From the NCBI RefSeq assembly GCF_900590885.1, contig NZ_UUON01000050.1:62001-126000 (forward strand): 64,000 nt of DNA, given 5' to 3'. This document shows positions 36,133-44,405 of the stretch, in pieces. Every line of letters starts with the position of its first letter. The stretch's first letter is position 1. A program made the position numbers and the translations under genes. The stretch comes from Pseudomonas viridiflava. Its GTDB lineage: Bacteria > Pseudomonadota > Gammaproteobacteria > Pseudomonadales > Pseudomonadaceae. Below the pieces are notes generated by a model. It did not search any database and was not told the origin of the DNA. It worked only from the letters and a program-made list of their open reading frames with translations.

Positions 36133-36555
36133 CTACTGTCGATAAACAAGTGAATAATCCGGCAAATCTACGGTGTAGGCTTTTTCGAATGAATACGTGT
36201 AAGCTCCATCAATCACGCCCGACATTTTAGTGACGTAGCAAGTTTTCTCATACGTATTAAATACATAGTTAGCATAGTCATACGATGTACCCTCTGGCTT
36301 TCCCTCACCAGTATCAAAGCTTCTACCTGTGCAATTTTTTAATGCTTTACCATAGGCTGCACGTATTGCACTTGCCTCTTTTTCGAGTTTTTCAGCTCTC
36401 GCTTTTTTAGTGGCAATATCTTGAATTACTTCTTCACGAGTTTTAATAACTTCCTGACCTTGCAGGTTTTTATGTTTGAAGGGCTCCATTAAACCAAACT
36501 GCGAAATCAGGATAGTCCAAAATACGAACCAAGGAACCAATAGAAAATTACCCAT
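36133..36555 (-). CDS. hypothetical membrane-anchored protein
   Basis: 140 residues. N-terminal membrane segment LLVPWFVFWTILISQFGL, then a charged coiled-coil-like stretch (residues 38-70, KTREEVIQDIATKKARAEKLEKEA), then a small domain with two cysteines (KNCTGRSFD, KTCYVTK) that may pair outside the cytoplasm. Function unknown; exclusion or phage-resistance roles are possible but not shown. Confidence 0.65.
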   Translation of the reverse strand: MGNFLLVPWFVFWTILISQFGLMEPFKHKNLQGQEVIKTREEVIQDIATKKARAEKLEKEASAIRAAYGKALKNCTGRSFDTGEGKPEGTSYDYANYVFNTYEKTCYVTKMSGVIDGAYTYSFEKAYTVDLPDYSLVYRQ

Positions 36556-36714
36556 AGAAAATACTAATTGTTATCCATTGATTGTATCAACAATATTTCG
36601 ACTAGATTGGTTTTGGCTGTTCGTTTTTGATGTTCTTGGATAATTCTAAAATAACTGTCGCAACCTTCAAATCCGTGGCTTCCAGCATATCCCACTTCTA
36701 TTAATGCTCATCCG

Positions 36715-36738
36715 TTGCAGGTCTGCAAAGTTACAGAC
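36715..36738. other. overlapping dyads upstream of rep
   Basis: TTGCAG-GT-CTGCAA (36715-36728) overlaps GTCTG-N8-CAGAC (36721-36738). Such nested hairpins near a HUH initiator gene are candidates for the nick site or initiator binding site. Confidence 0.4.
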
Positions 36739-36741
36739 AAT

Positions 36742-36829
36742 AAAAAAGAGCCTTTCGGCTCTTGTGTTTGGGTTTAATTTGTTATAATGAAGTTACTACG
36801 CAAAATTATAAGAAATGAAACTCACCAAT
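36742..36829 (-). ncRNA. candidate antisense RNA over the rep start
   Basis: On the minus strand an exact TATAAT (36841-36836) with TTGCTT (36862-36857, 15-bp spacer) would start a transcript near 36829. It would run across the rep start codon and leader and end at AGAGCC-GAAA-GGCTCT followed by T6 (36766-36742). The terminator has no minus-strand gene to serve, which is the main argument. About 88 nt long, typical of plasmid countertranscribed RNAs. Confidence 0.5.
36783..36788 (+). promoter_or_regulatory. -10 element of rep promoter
   Basis: Exact TATAAT, 26 bp before the rep ATG, with TTGTGT 15 bp further upstream as a weak -35. The leader would be about 20 bases with no strong Shine-Dalgarno. 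Confidence 0.5.
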
Positions 36830-38527
36830 AAGTCTATTATAGCATTTAAAAATAAAAAGCAAGAGCTAACAAAAGAAAACATCGCAGAAGTAAAATCTAA
36901 TGCCAAGCTTTTTCTTAATCCGCTTATTCATGTATCCGAATTATCAGCGAAGCTGAAAATCATAATATCTCAACTAAACCCCCTTACCAGAACATTCGAG
37001 TTGTCGAGTCAGTATCGTGTTGAGTCTTCATTGCCATTTTTGAGTAACGAGGAAGCCGATGAACTTGGCTTTACAAAACGAATAAAAATTGCCGGACAAA
37101 AAGTTAACGTTATTCGAGCCAATGAAAAACACGCATTTGGGTACGAAAACAAAATTGATGACTATGCAAAAGAAGCTTTGGCGTTAGCCAAGATGATAAA
37201 CCGTGTGTTTAGTTATTTATGCTTTGATGACCATATTAAAATGTTAGTACTAAATGTGAGTGCGACACCTGATTTGAAAAAAGAACTGAACCAGATTGAG
37301 ATATATAAGGACGTTAAATTTGCGGACTTACGTTGCTCTGGGACCATTCTTGACAAGCTCTACGAGTTCTTTATCGATGATGAGGGTATAAGGTGCGCCA
37401 ATGATAGAAGCATTTTTGATAAAGAAATAGATGGTAAGTACAAAAGCATTTTTAGAAGGCTTGTTAAAATAATCAAGGCTGTTGCAAGGAAACAACGTGA
37501 GATGCATTTGCTGAAAAGCCGTAAGATTGGCGAAAGCGGTGAGGCGTATTGCAGTGATGAGCTTCTGGGGTATCAGAAACAAAAGGATATTGAACAACAG
37601 GAATTTATTGATAATACTGAAATCGTTTACTCTGTGAATGGAGTGGAGCAAAAAATACCATTGTCGCAATTTGCTCTGACTGACGAACGTAAAGCATCTG
37701 AAATCTACATGAAAGTTAAGGACTTGGAGAAAGTAGCAAAAACCAAGGGATACATAGCGTTATTTACCACGTTTACCTGTCCAGCCGAGTTTCATTCAAA
37801 TCCTACAAACGGGCGAAATTGTTGGGATGGATCAACACCTAGAGAAGCGTCTGATTGGCTTTCCAAAAGGCTGGTAGCGTTAAACAAGGACAGGGAAAGA
37901 CACGGCATACAAACCCTGGGAATGTGGTGCAAGGAAGCTCACAAGGACCAGTGCGTTCATATGCACTCCATGTTTTTTGTTCGTCCCGACCAAGCAGACG
38001 ATTTGATTTCTCTTATTCACAAGCATTATTCGCATAGTGAAAATGCCGTGAAAATAGTGCATATATCAGAAGAGGAAGCAAAAAAAACAGGTAAAGAATT
38101 CGCAAGCCCGGCTAGTTATATAACCAAGTACGTGATTAAGAGTCTACGTGAAAAATCCGATGAGTCAATGAAGAACAAAGCAGTTGCCCGCCTTTGGGGT
38201 TTTAGAATGTATGGTTTTTTCGGTAAAACGCAAACTATCTTATGGCGTGCCTTCGACCGTTTCTTCGACAAAGAGCCTCATGAACTTTTCAAAGCATTGA
38301 AGAACGGGGTTTTTATTCAACTCGCAAAATTCAGACAAGCCGGGCAGTTTTGGGCATTTTGCGAGTATGCTAATGCGTTCGTTCAGTCTGTGATTGTTGA
38401 GCACGATGAAATTGCTTGGAGTGGCTTTGAATTCATTCGAAAAGTGAAATGGGGATACAGGGTGAAAGATACCGACGATTGCTTAAGAACGAAATTTGAT
38501 TGTAGCTTGAAGACAATATTCAGATAA
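36815..38527 (+). CDS. HUH replication initiator (phage gpA-like)
   Basis: 570 residues. Rep superfamily motifs: FTTFTCPAEFH (motif 1 region), H382-M-H384 in CVHMHSMFF (HUH metal site) and Y435-I-T-K-Y439-V-I-K (Y-x3-Y with lysine, motif 3), as in gpA-type rolling-circle endonucleases. The N-terminal 300 residues have no recognisable domain. It would nick one strand and join to the 5' end through tyrosine. It lies in an integrative element that also has a relaxase, so it may drive replication after excision. Confidence 0.8.
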   Translation: MKLTNKSIIAFKNKKQELTKENIAEVKSNAKLFLNPLIHVSELSAKLKIIISQLNPLTRTFELSSQYRVESSLPFLSNEEADELGFTKRIKIAGQKVNVIRANEKHAFGYENKIDDYAKEALALAKMINRVFSYLCFDDHIKMLVLNVSATPDLKKELNQIEIYKDVKFADLRCSGTILDKLYEFFIDDEGIRCANDRSIFDKEIDGKYKSIFRRLVKIIKAVARKQREMHLLKSRKIGESGEAYCSDELLGYQKQKDIEQQEFIDNTEIVYSVNGVEQKIPLSQFALTDERKASEIYMKVKDLEKVAKTKGYIALFTTFTCPAEFHSNPTNGRNCWDGSTPREASDWLSKRLVALNKDRERHGIQTLGMWCKEAHKDQCVHMHSMFFVRPDQADDLISLIHKHYSHSENAVKIVHISEEEAKKTGKEFASPASYITKYVIKSLREKSDESMKNKAVARLWGFRMYGFFGKTQTILWRAFDRFFDKEPHELFKALKNGVFIQLAKFRQAGQFWAFCEYANAFVQSVIVEHDEIAWSGFEFIRKVKWGYRVKDTDDCLRTKFDCSLKTIFR

Positions 38528-38529
38528 CA

Positions 38530-38548
38530 AAAAAGAGCCATAGGCTCT
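38530..38548 (-). terminator. terminator of the relaxase operon
   Basis: Minus strand: AGAGCC-TAT-GGCTCT then T6. It lies between the rep stop (38527) and the relaxase stop (38567). It has the same stem as the terminator upstream of rep. Confidence 0.85.
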
Positions 38549-38566
38549 CTTCACGTATTTATTGCA

Positions 38567-40111
38567 TTATGACCAATCGGGCTTTATAGGGTTGAGGTCG
38601 GGCAAACCGTCAACTGTTGTTGCCTTTTTCTTGCTGAATGATTTTATTAACTTGTTGTCGGTATCCATATCGTCGAACAATAGGTCTGCTCGTGTTTTTT
38701 GTGGTTGGTTAGTAGCTGGTGCTGATTTAGTATTGTTGTTTTTCATCTCTATTTTCTCTTTATTTTCAGGTTGGTTATTTATTTGGTGTGGGTCGGGTTT
38801 GAATAAGCTGGAAAAGCTTACGGGTGTTTCTAACATTGTATCAATTGCAAGCCCTTCTTTTTTCAAAGCGTCAAGATGAGTTTCAAGAAGCTTGATTTTT
38901 GTCTTTGGATATTTCTCTTGATTGGCTTTAACACGTTCAAAAAGCGCAGATAAGTCAGATTGGGTCGGCTGATAATTGGAAATCTCTAAACCCATTATTG
39001 CCGAAACTAGCCAAGTCTTGCGCTTGAAGTCTTCCGAGCCAGTAAGATAGAATGGTCCTTTACTTCCCTGTTCAAGCAACGCTTGAAGCCCCGCTTTGAT
39101 GCTAATTTCATTAGGGTTGATGAAAGATACGCTGTTAGGTAGGACCGTAAAGCTGGCTTTGTACTTTTCATTCTTGCTTGTGTAGTTCACACCGTCCGAA
39201 GTTTGGAACTTGGTATACAGGCTTTCACGGCGGTTAGGTTTAGATTTAGGTTCCGGGTCTAGTCCTGGACTCGAAAAGATTTCACCTAATTCATCGGACG
39301 GTAATGGAGACTCGTAACGTAGGATTAATTCCGCAATTCCATTTCCATCGACTTTGTACTTTTCAATCAGCTTGCTCATTTGAAAACCAATGGAGCTTGG
39401 TTTTATAGACGTTGATCCTCTACTTATGTAATAACCTGACAGCCTCGCATGGTCCGTTTTGCTTTTATTTGCTCGTATTATGTAGCCTTCTGCACCCATG
39501 GCTTGAAATAACGCCTCCGGCGTCTTGGCATTGGCAAGAATGCTCTTCAGCTCGTTTTTATACTTCTTCTCATCAGACTCTTGACCTGTACGATTTTCAT
39601 ACTGCTTAGAAGCATAGTTTAATCGAGTCGGATCTGGGTCATTTCTACTTTCGGAAATTTTCTCGTTTTTAAGGAAATGCTTTTTTTCGAGCTTTTGGGC
39701 AAGAGACTCTAATCCACGATAGTTGTCTTTCTTGTAAAATGGCTTGTTATCAAAATCTCTATTTTCCATAACCAAATGTAAGTGTGGGTTGTTCGTGTCT
39801 CGGTGAACGGCAATTAGAAAATTTCGGTTATCGCCGAAGTGGCGCTTAATAAGTTCATTACCAATCAGCATTAATTTATCATCTGAAATGTCTTGATGTT
39901 GTTCCTCAAACGAAACGATATAGTGCATCTCATTACTTTTCTGCTTTGCCGTCAAACGACTATTAAAATCCAACTCGATTGTTTTGGCTGATTCATTAAG
40001 GTTGCCGGTATCAACGAGAATATTGCCCCCAATTTTTACGCTTTTCTTTAGGACGTAATTGGCAAGGTTTCGAGTGTTGGGTTTAATTCTTGGGACTTCT
40101 TTAATAAGCAT
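38567..40111 (-). CDS. relaxase (mobilization nuclease)
   Basis: 514 residues. N-terminal relaxase domain with nucleophile candidate Y19 (RNLANYVLKK) and metal site H103, H110, H112 in AVHRDTNNPHLHLVMENRD, the HxDxxxxHxH pattern of MobP-type relaxases. The C-terminal 300 residues are charged and poorly conserved in appearance. It would nick oriT and lead the strand through a helper conjugation pore. ATG overlaps the stop of the upstream accessory gene. Confidence 0.88.
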   Translation of the reverse strand: MLIKEVPRIKPNTRNLANYVLKKSVKIGGNILVDTGNLNESAKTIELDFNSRLTAKQKSNEMHYIVSFEEQHQDISDDKLMLIGNELIKRHFGDNRNFLIAVHRDTNNPHLHLVMENRDFDNKPFYKKDNYRGLESLAQKLEKKHFLKNEKISESRNDPDPTRLNYASKQYENRTGQESDEKKYKNELKSILANAKTPEALFQAMGAEGYIIRANKSKTDHARLSGYYISRGSTSIKPSSIGFQMSKLIEKYKVDGNGIAELILRYESPLPSDELGEIFSSPGLDPEPKSKPNRRESLYTKFQTSDGVNYTSKNEKYKASFTVLPNSVSFINPNEISIKAGLQALLEQGSKGPFYLTGSEDFKRKTWLVSAIMGLEISNYQPTQSDLSALFERVKANQEKYPKTKIKLLETHLDALKKEGLAIDTMLETPVSFSSLFKPDPHQINNQPENKEKIEMKNNNTKSAPATNQPQKTRADLLFDDMDTDNKLIKSFSKKKATTVDGLPDLNPIKPDWS

Positions 40112-40851
40112 TATTTAGCCCCATCAATAAACGCGAGAAGGTCGGCGCTTCCATCTATAAGTCTTTTGTGAAAACTCCCATAGTTATGGATAAAGTCCGT
40201 AAGCTTCTTGATAGTGCTTTCTTCATGCTTCTTATTCAAGACGTAGTTGTTGGCAAGGGTGCCAGCTTCTAATAACTTATCGTTGCTTGCATACAGAATT
40301 GAGCGGTTGGTAAACTCTTTTTCATAGACTGTGAACTCATCAAAAAACCCAAATAGCAATTTTACGAAATCTTGACCTGCAAACCTTTCTTGATATTCTT
40401 TGTGCTCGCTTTCTGTGAAGCTAATTGTGTACTGCTTTTGTCTCGCTGAATGGCTGTCATCAAAAAGCGGAAAATTCACCAATGGTGCAAAGTCCGGTTT
40501 TGTCGCTGTTTTTATTTCGAGAGTTTTGAATCGCAAACGGCTTACGTCAAGCTTCATCCTTATCAAAGTTCGAAGTGCAATTGTTATGCGTTTGTTTGTT
40601 TCGGTTTCGGAGCTTTTAATTTGAGATAGGTTAGTATAGAGGTTTGCAAGTATCTGATTGTACTTGCCGAATTCTTCGGAGTGATTATTTTTTGCTATTA
40701 TGACATAGCTACGTTTATGAAAGAGATGCTGCTTAAATGCATCTGATAGCAAAAATTTCGAGACAGAGATTTCGTTATATTCTCTTCGAAGTTGTTCGAT
40801 TTGTTCAGCGTTGATTTCTGTAAGGCGGGTACTTGCTTTGAATTTGCTCAT
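40111..40851 (-). CDS. MobC-like mobilization accessory protein
   Basis: 246 residues directly upstream of, and overlapping by 1 base, the relaxase. The N-terminus (STRLTEINAEQIEQLRREYNEISVSKFLLSDAF) resembles a ribbon-helix-helix protein, as in MobC proteins; a MobC-like helical stretch follows (NQILANLYTNLSQI). Role as oriT-binding partner is inferred from position. Confidence 0.65.
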   Translation of the reverse strand: MSKFKASTRLTEINAEQIEQLRREYNEISVSKFLLSDAFKQHLFHKRSYVIIAKNNHSEEFGKYNQILANLYTNLSQIKSSETETNKRITIALRTLIRMKLDVSRLRFKTLEIKTATKPDFAPLVNFPLFDDSHSARQKQYTISFTESEHKEYQERFAGQDFVKLLFGFFDEFTVYEKEFTNRSILYASNDKLLEAGTLANNYVLNKKHEESTIKKLTDFIHNYGSFHKRLIDGSADLLAFIDGAK

Positions 40852-41150
40852 AGTCTAATAAGTGGTTATGAGCATATAGTAGCATTTATTTTTTGATTGT
40901 TGCCTTTAAGCTGTGCTGTTAGATACGACCCTTGTGGGAGTAGTTTTGCCCCCCGTGATGACCGATAGGGAATGAGTGGGGCAAGCATAAAGAACAGAAC
41001 GACGATAGTCGTGATGGTTCTTTATTCTGCTTGCTTCTTTTGATTTCAATGTTGTCTGATATTTTAGCTAATTTTCGAAGCAAACTATTTTAAATAGCGA
41101 AGTCCAAAAAATACGGAATTTTCAATTCAGGATTTTATTGGGCTGAATTT
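40852..41150. other. candidate oriT region
   Basis: 299 bp without genes upstream of the mobilization operon. TTGCCCC and GGGGCAA (about 40945-40984) form one dyad. A longer nested structure runs from GCAAGCATAAAGAAC (40981) to GTTCTTTATTCTGCTTGC (ends 41034), with an inner stem ACGAC-GATA-GTCGT (40999-41012). Such layered inverted repeats next to a relaxase operon suit an origin of transfer; the nick site cannot be named. Confidence 0.55.
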
Positions 41151-42821
41151 TTAGCTTACAGTGAGGTCAAACATGGTTTGCAGGTCACCAAGCCCGTAGT
41201 TCCCCAGAATGTCTTTCAGCGGAAATTTTATAAAGTTGTTGCAAATCTTCTCATCAATTAATTCGTTTTTTCGTCGCATAGAGAATCTCGTTTCCCTAGT
41301 GGCTTTTTTATGGCTGACAAGAAATATAATATCGTTGGTCTTGAAGAAATAATTTAGCTTTGCTCGACCCTCGTCTGTCATAAATAGGTCTATCACGGTT
41401 TTAGTATCTTGTACGTCTATGGTGCCTTCATCAGCGAAAGCACTATGAATCAATAATATTTCTTTGTTAAGTGCTTCGATTTCTTTTTCAGTTTTAGATA
41501 TTTCCTGAATGAATTTTGTAGGTACGTTGTAATCAGCCTCAACCATTTGAGTGTTCATGTTGTCGAGTTTAGTACGTCTTGAAATCAGTTGCTTTTGCTT
41601 CTCTTCAAGAACCAAATTACTGTTTTCACCATTAGCTTTTAAGAGGCTGTTGATTTTGGGATTGATAAATCTTGCTTGGGTAGAGATACCTTTAAAGTCT
41701 CGTTTGAACTCAGTGGCTACCCTATTAATCATTTTTATACTATCCAATAGCGAGCCTAAAACATATTCAAACCTGATATTGTCGGCGGTGCAAACGTGCT
41801 TTTGAACTCTGGCATTATCGCATTTAAAAAATGGGTAAATTTTCCCCTTGTATCTGCTTCCTCTATGGTCGTAGTAGAGTTTTCCGCCACACTCTGCGCA
41901 GAATATACAATGCTTGAAGATGTTAAAGTCTTGTTCCGTTCTTCTACCACTCCAATTTTTCTGCTTACGATTTGCCATTACATCAATGGCTTTATAGAAA
42001 AGCTCCGGCTCAATCAGGTTAGGATAATAGTTTTCGATAAAGCCTGTTAAAATCTTTTTGGCTTTACCGTCAGCGGTGTATTCAACACGGTGAGTCGCCA
42101 TACAGCCAATAACAGTTTTATGTTTGATTATTTTGTTTAGTGTGCCGTTGTTCCATTTTTTTAGTGATGTTTCGTTAATTTTCGTGATAGCTGTGTTAAT
42201 TCCAAATTGAAGCAAAAGCTCAAAAAGCTGTTTTATTTCTTCTTGCTCTTCTTTGTGAATTACGAATTTTCCTTCTTCAACACGCAAACCGTATGGGATA
42301 GACTTGCCTTTTTTGATGATGACTTCGCCATTCTCTGCTTTGGCTTTACGTGCTTTCCAAGCAGATAACAAACGTCCAGATTTTGTTTCAGATTCTTCAT
42401 TAGCCCGTTTTGCAATAAGGCTAATCATAAGCAAGTTTTCAAAATCACGCGATGGGTCATTATACGAATAGGTCTTTTTGTCCACTGTCGTATAGATGTT
42501 AATGCCTTTTTTTAAAATCCCTTGGAGAAGCTCAACACCGTCCAGAACACGTTGCCGGGTGATACGGTCAATGCTCTCAACAACGAGATAATCACCACGG
42601 CGAATAGCACCGCTCTGCATTCTGTCTAACATCTCTTTGAAATTGCCAGACCGCGCATTGTCGCCACGAAAAGCGGATTTGCCTTTGTCGTACACGACCT
42701 CAACCACCTTCGTCCCTGTAGATGTCTCAAAGAGTTCCAGCGCCGTTAACTGACGGTGTTCACTGTCGCCGGTGGCTTGGATAGCACGAGAATAGCGTAT
42801 GTATGCGTATGCTTTGGTCAT
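41151..42821 (-). CDS. large serine recombinase (integrase)
   Basis: 556 residues. Resolvase domain with catalytic S11 in AYIRYSRA and LVVESIDRITR; recombinase domain; zinc ribbon (CIFCAECGGKLYYDHRG ... CDNARVQKHVC); a long coiled coil (residues about 390-450); C-terminal tail. Lies 46 bp from the attR core. It reads in the same direction as dprA, so in the integrated state it may be read from the dprA promoter. Confidence 0.95.
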   Translation of the reverse strand: MTKAYAYIRYSRAIQATGDSEHRQLTALELFETSTGTKVVEVVYDKGKSAFRGDNARSGNFKEMLDRMQSGAIRRGDYLVVESIDRITRQRVLDGVELLQGILKKGINIYTTVDKKTYSYNDPSRDFENLLMISLIAKRANEESETKSGRLLSAWKARKAKAENGEVIIKKGKSIPYGLRVEEGKFVIHKEEQEEIKQLFELLLQFGINTAITKINETSLKKWNNGTLNKIIKHKTVIGCMATHRVEYTADGKAKKILTGFIENYYPNLIEPELFYKAIDVMANRKQKNWSGRRTEQDFNIFKHCIFCAECGGKLYYDHRGSRYKGKIYPFFKCDNARVQKHVCTADNIRFEYVLGSLLDSIKMINRVATEFKRDFKGISTQARFINPKINSLLKANGENSNLVLEEKQKQLISRRTKLDNMNTQMVEADYNVPTKFIQEISKTEKEIEALNKEILLIHSAFADEGTIDVQDTKTVIDLFMTDEGRAKLNYFFKTNDIIFLVSHKKATRETRFSMRRKNELIDEKICNNFIKFPLKDILGNYGLGDLQTMFDLTVS

Positions 42822-42856
42822 TTTTTAACCGCCCGAAAATCACTCGGTAAATCATA

Positions 42857-43552
42857 TCATCTGATAATGATCCGGTTGCGCCGTGGAAAGTTCGACGGAT
42901 GGGGTGGGGCGTCCAACGGAAACTCGGAAACCACCGCGCCGCCTTGGGCAATCATCGCGGCCGCGAGCTTTTTGTTGCGCTGTGGATAAAAATTTTCCAG
43001 GCCGGTGCCGAGCACGCCGATTGTATGACCGCTCACATCCAATGCGCCTTGATGCGCGGCACCGTCGATGCCCAATGCGAGGCCGCTGGTGATGACAAAA
43101 CCGGCGCCCGCCAAGCTGCGGGAAAACGCCGCGGCGGTGTCCATGCCCGGGCGCGACGCACGTCGGCTGCCGACCACCGCCAGTTGCGGTTTTTCCAGGA
43201 TTGCAGGGTCGCCGGCCACGAATAAAAGCGGTGGTGCATCGTCGATCTGGGCGAGGAGCGCGGGGTACTCAGGCTGGTCCCACATCAGCAAATGCTGGGC
43301 CGGGCGGGCCAGCCAAGCCAATGCCGCGCTGGCGCCATCGCGCACTTCATGACTGCGCCGGGCATCGGCACTGATGGCGGGTAACCCAAGGGAGCGCCAG
43401 GCACTGGCAGGCGCGCTGATGGCTTTTGAGGCAGAGCCAAACGCTTCCATCAATCGGCGAAAACGCATGGGACCCAGTTCCGGCAGCCTGTGCAAGCGTA
43501 GTCGGGCTTCCAGTTCTGACGGGGAAATTTCATGACTGTTTATCGGATACAT
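42857..43552 (-). pseudogene. dprA: dprA, 5' fragment
   Basis: 231 codons: N-terminal SAM-like region and most of the Rossmann fold (VVGSRRASRPG, ITSGLALGIDGAAH, GVLGTGLENFYPQRN, SEFPLDAPPHPSNFPRRNRII), then two codons from the element and a stop. It starts MYPINSHEISP behind AAGGA. Loss of the SGLS block and winged helix should abolish recombination-mediator function in natural transformation. Confidence 0.95.
42867..42871. other. attR core
   Basis: Right copy of ATGAT, preceded by element sequence CTGATA and followed by dprA sequence CCGGTTGCG. Repeated ATCATATCATCTGAT steps lie on the element side. Confidence 0.8.
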
Positions 43553-43556
43553 CTGA

Positions 43557-43694
43557 TCATCCTTGATCGGAACAAGCTGTGGATAACTCTGTTGGTAACT
43601 TATTTAGCAGGCTATTAATTGCGTTCGATGGGCAAGGGCCGCGCGGGCATTGCAAACGGGCCCGCAGCCGCAAGACGAGTAGCGATTTCCTCAT
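43557..43694 (-). pseudogene. possible remnant of the LysM protein gene
   Basis: A 45-codon frame starts MRKSLLVLRLRARL behind GGAGATTCACCCC, divergent from def, exactly where the LysM gene (PA0020-like) is expected. Only the first few residues resemble a signal peptide; the rest is unlike any protein. The arrangement suggests that most of the gene was deleted and the leader left. Alternatively it is chance. Confidence 0.4.
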
Positions 43695-43829
43695 GGGGTG
43701 AATCTCCTTTATTATGTGCGTTCGCGTGAAATGCCAGAGCCATCGCGGCTTTCGAACCTTTCACACCGGCCGTGTGGGTCCATCCCAACGCCGATTTGCC
43801 TCTACCTCACATGTGCAGCAATTACGCTT

Positions 43830-44336
43830 ATGGCTATTTTGAACATCCTCGAATTCCCCGACTCGCGCCTGCGCACGATCGCCAAACCGGTGGCCGTAGT
43901 GGACGACAAGGTTCGTCAGTTGGTCGATGACATGTTTGAAACAATGTATGAAGCCCCGGGCATCGGCCTCGCCGCCACCCAGGTCAACGTGCATCAGCGT
44001 GTCGTGGTCATGGACCTGTCGGAAGATCGCAGCGAACCGATGGTGTACATCAACCCGGAGTTCGAACCGCTGACCGAAGAGATGGGCGAATACCAGGAAG
44101 GCTGCCTGTCGGTGCCGGAGTTCTACGAGAACGTCGAACGCCCGCTGCGCGTGAAGATCAAGGCCCTGGACCGCGACGGCAAGCCGTTCGAGCTGATTGC
44201 CGAAGGCCTGCTGGCGGTGTGCATCCAGCACGAATGCGACCACCTTAACGGCAAGCTGTTTGTCGATTACCTGTCCACGCTCAAGCGTGACCGGATCAAG
44301 AAGAAGCTGGAAAAAAAGCATCGCCAGCAAGCTTGA
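43830..44336 (+). CDS. def: peptide deformylase
   Basis: 168-residue metalloenzyme removing the N-formyl group. Start MAILNILEFPDSRLR at 43830. Motifs GIGLAATQ, EGCLSVPE and HECDHLNG are all present (Cys and two His ligands, catalytic Glu). Followed by a strong terminator, then fmt. Confidence 0.97.
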   Translation: MAILNILEFPDSRLRTIAKPVAVVDDKVRQLVDDMFETMYEAPGIGLAATQVNVHQRVVVMDLSEDRSEPMVYINPEFEPLTEEMGEYQEGCLSVPEFYENVERPLRVKIKALDRDGKPFELIAEGLLAVCIQHECDHLNGKLFVDYLSTLKRDRIKKKLEKKHRQQA

Positions 44337-44348
44337 TGCCCACCTTCC

Positions 44349-44374
44349 AAAGGCTTGCTGCGGCAAGCCTTTTT
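44349..44374 (+). terminator. intrinsic terminator between def and fmt
   Basis: AAAGGCTTGC-TGCG-GCAAGCCTTT with a T run: strong hairpin 12 bp after the def stop. Confidence 0.88.
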
Positions 44375-44405
44375 CTTTTGTGACTGCTTTTAACCGAGAA
44401 CTCCC

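Larger units (their letters stand above)
33437..42871. mobile_element. integrative mobilizable element in dprA, 9,430 bp
   Basis: The insertion is bounded by ATGAT direct repeats (33437-33441, 42867-42871) inside the dprA codons for Ile-Ile. Content in order: PD-(D/E)xK nuclease, DNA methyltransferase, two orphan proteins, HUH replication initiator, relaxase, mobilization accessory protein, candidate oriT, large serine integrase. No type IV secretion genes are present, so transfer would need a helper. Sampled G+C is about 37% in the core and about 53% in the restriction-modification part, against the high G+C host. Boundaries come from frame restoration of dprA and are therefore precise to within the repeat. 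Confidence 0.93.

Noticed and set aside
36752..36768. Terminator for a plus-strand transcript before rep
   Set aside because: The T run follows the hairpin only on the minus strand, so it was assigned to a minus-strand RNA instead.
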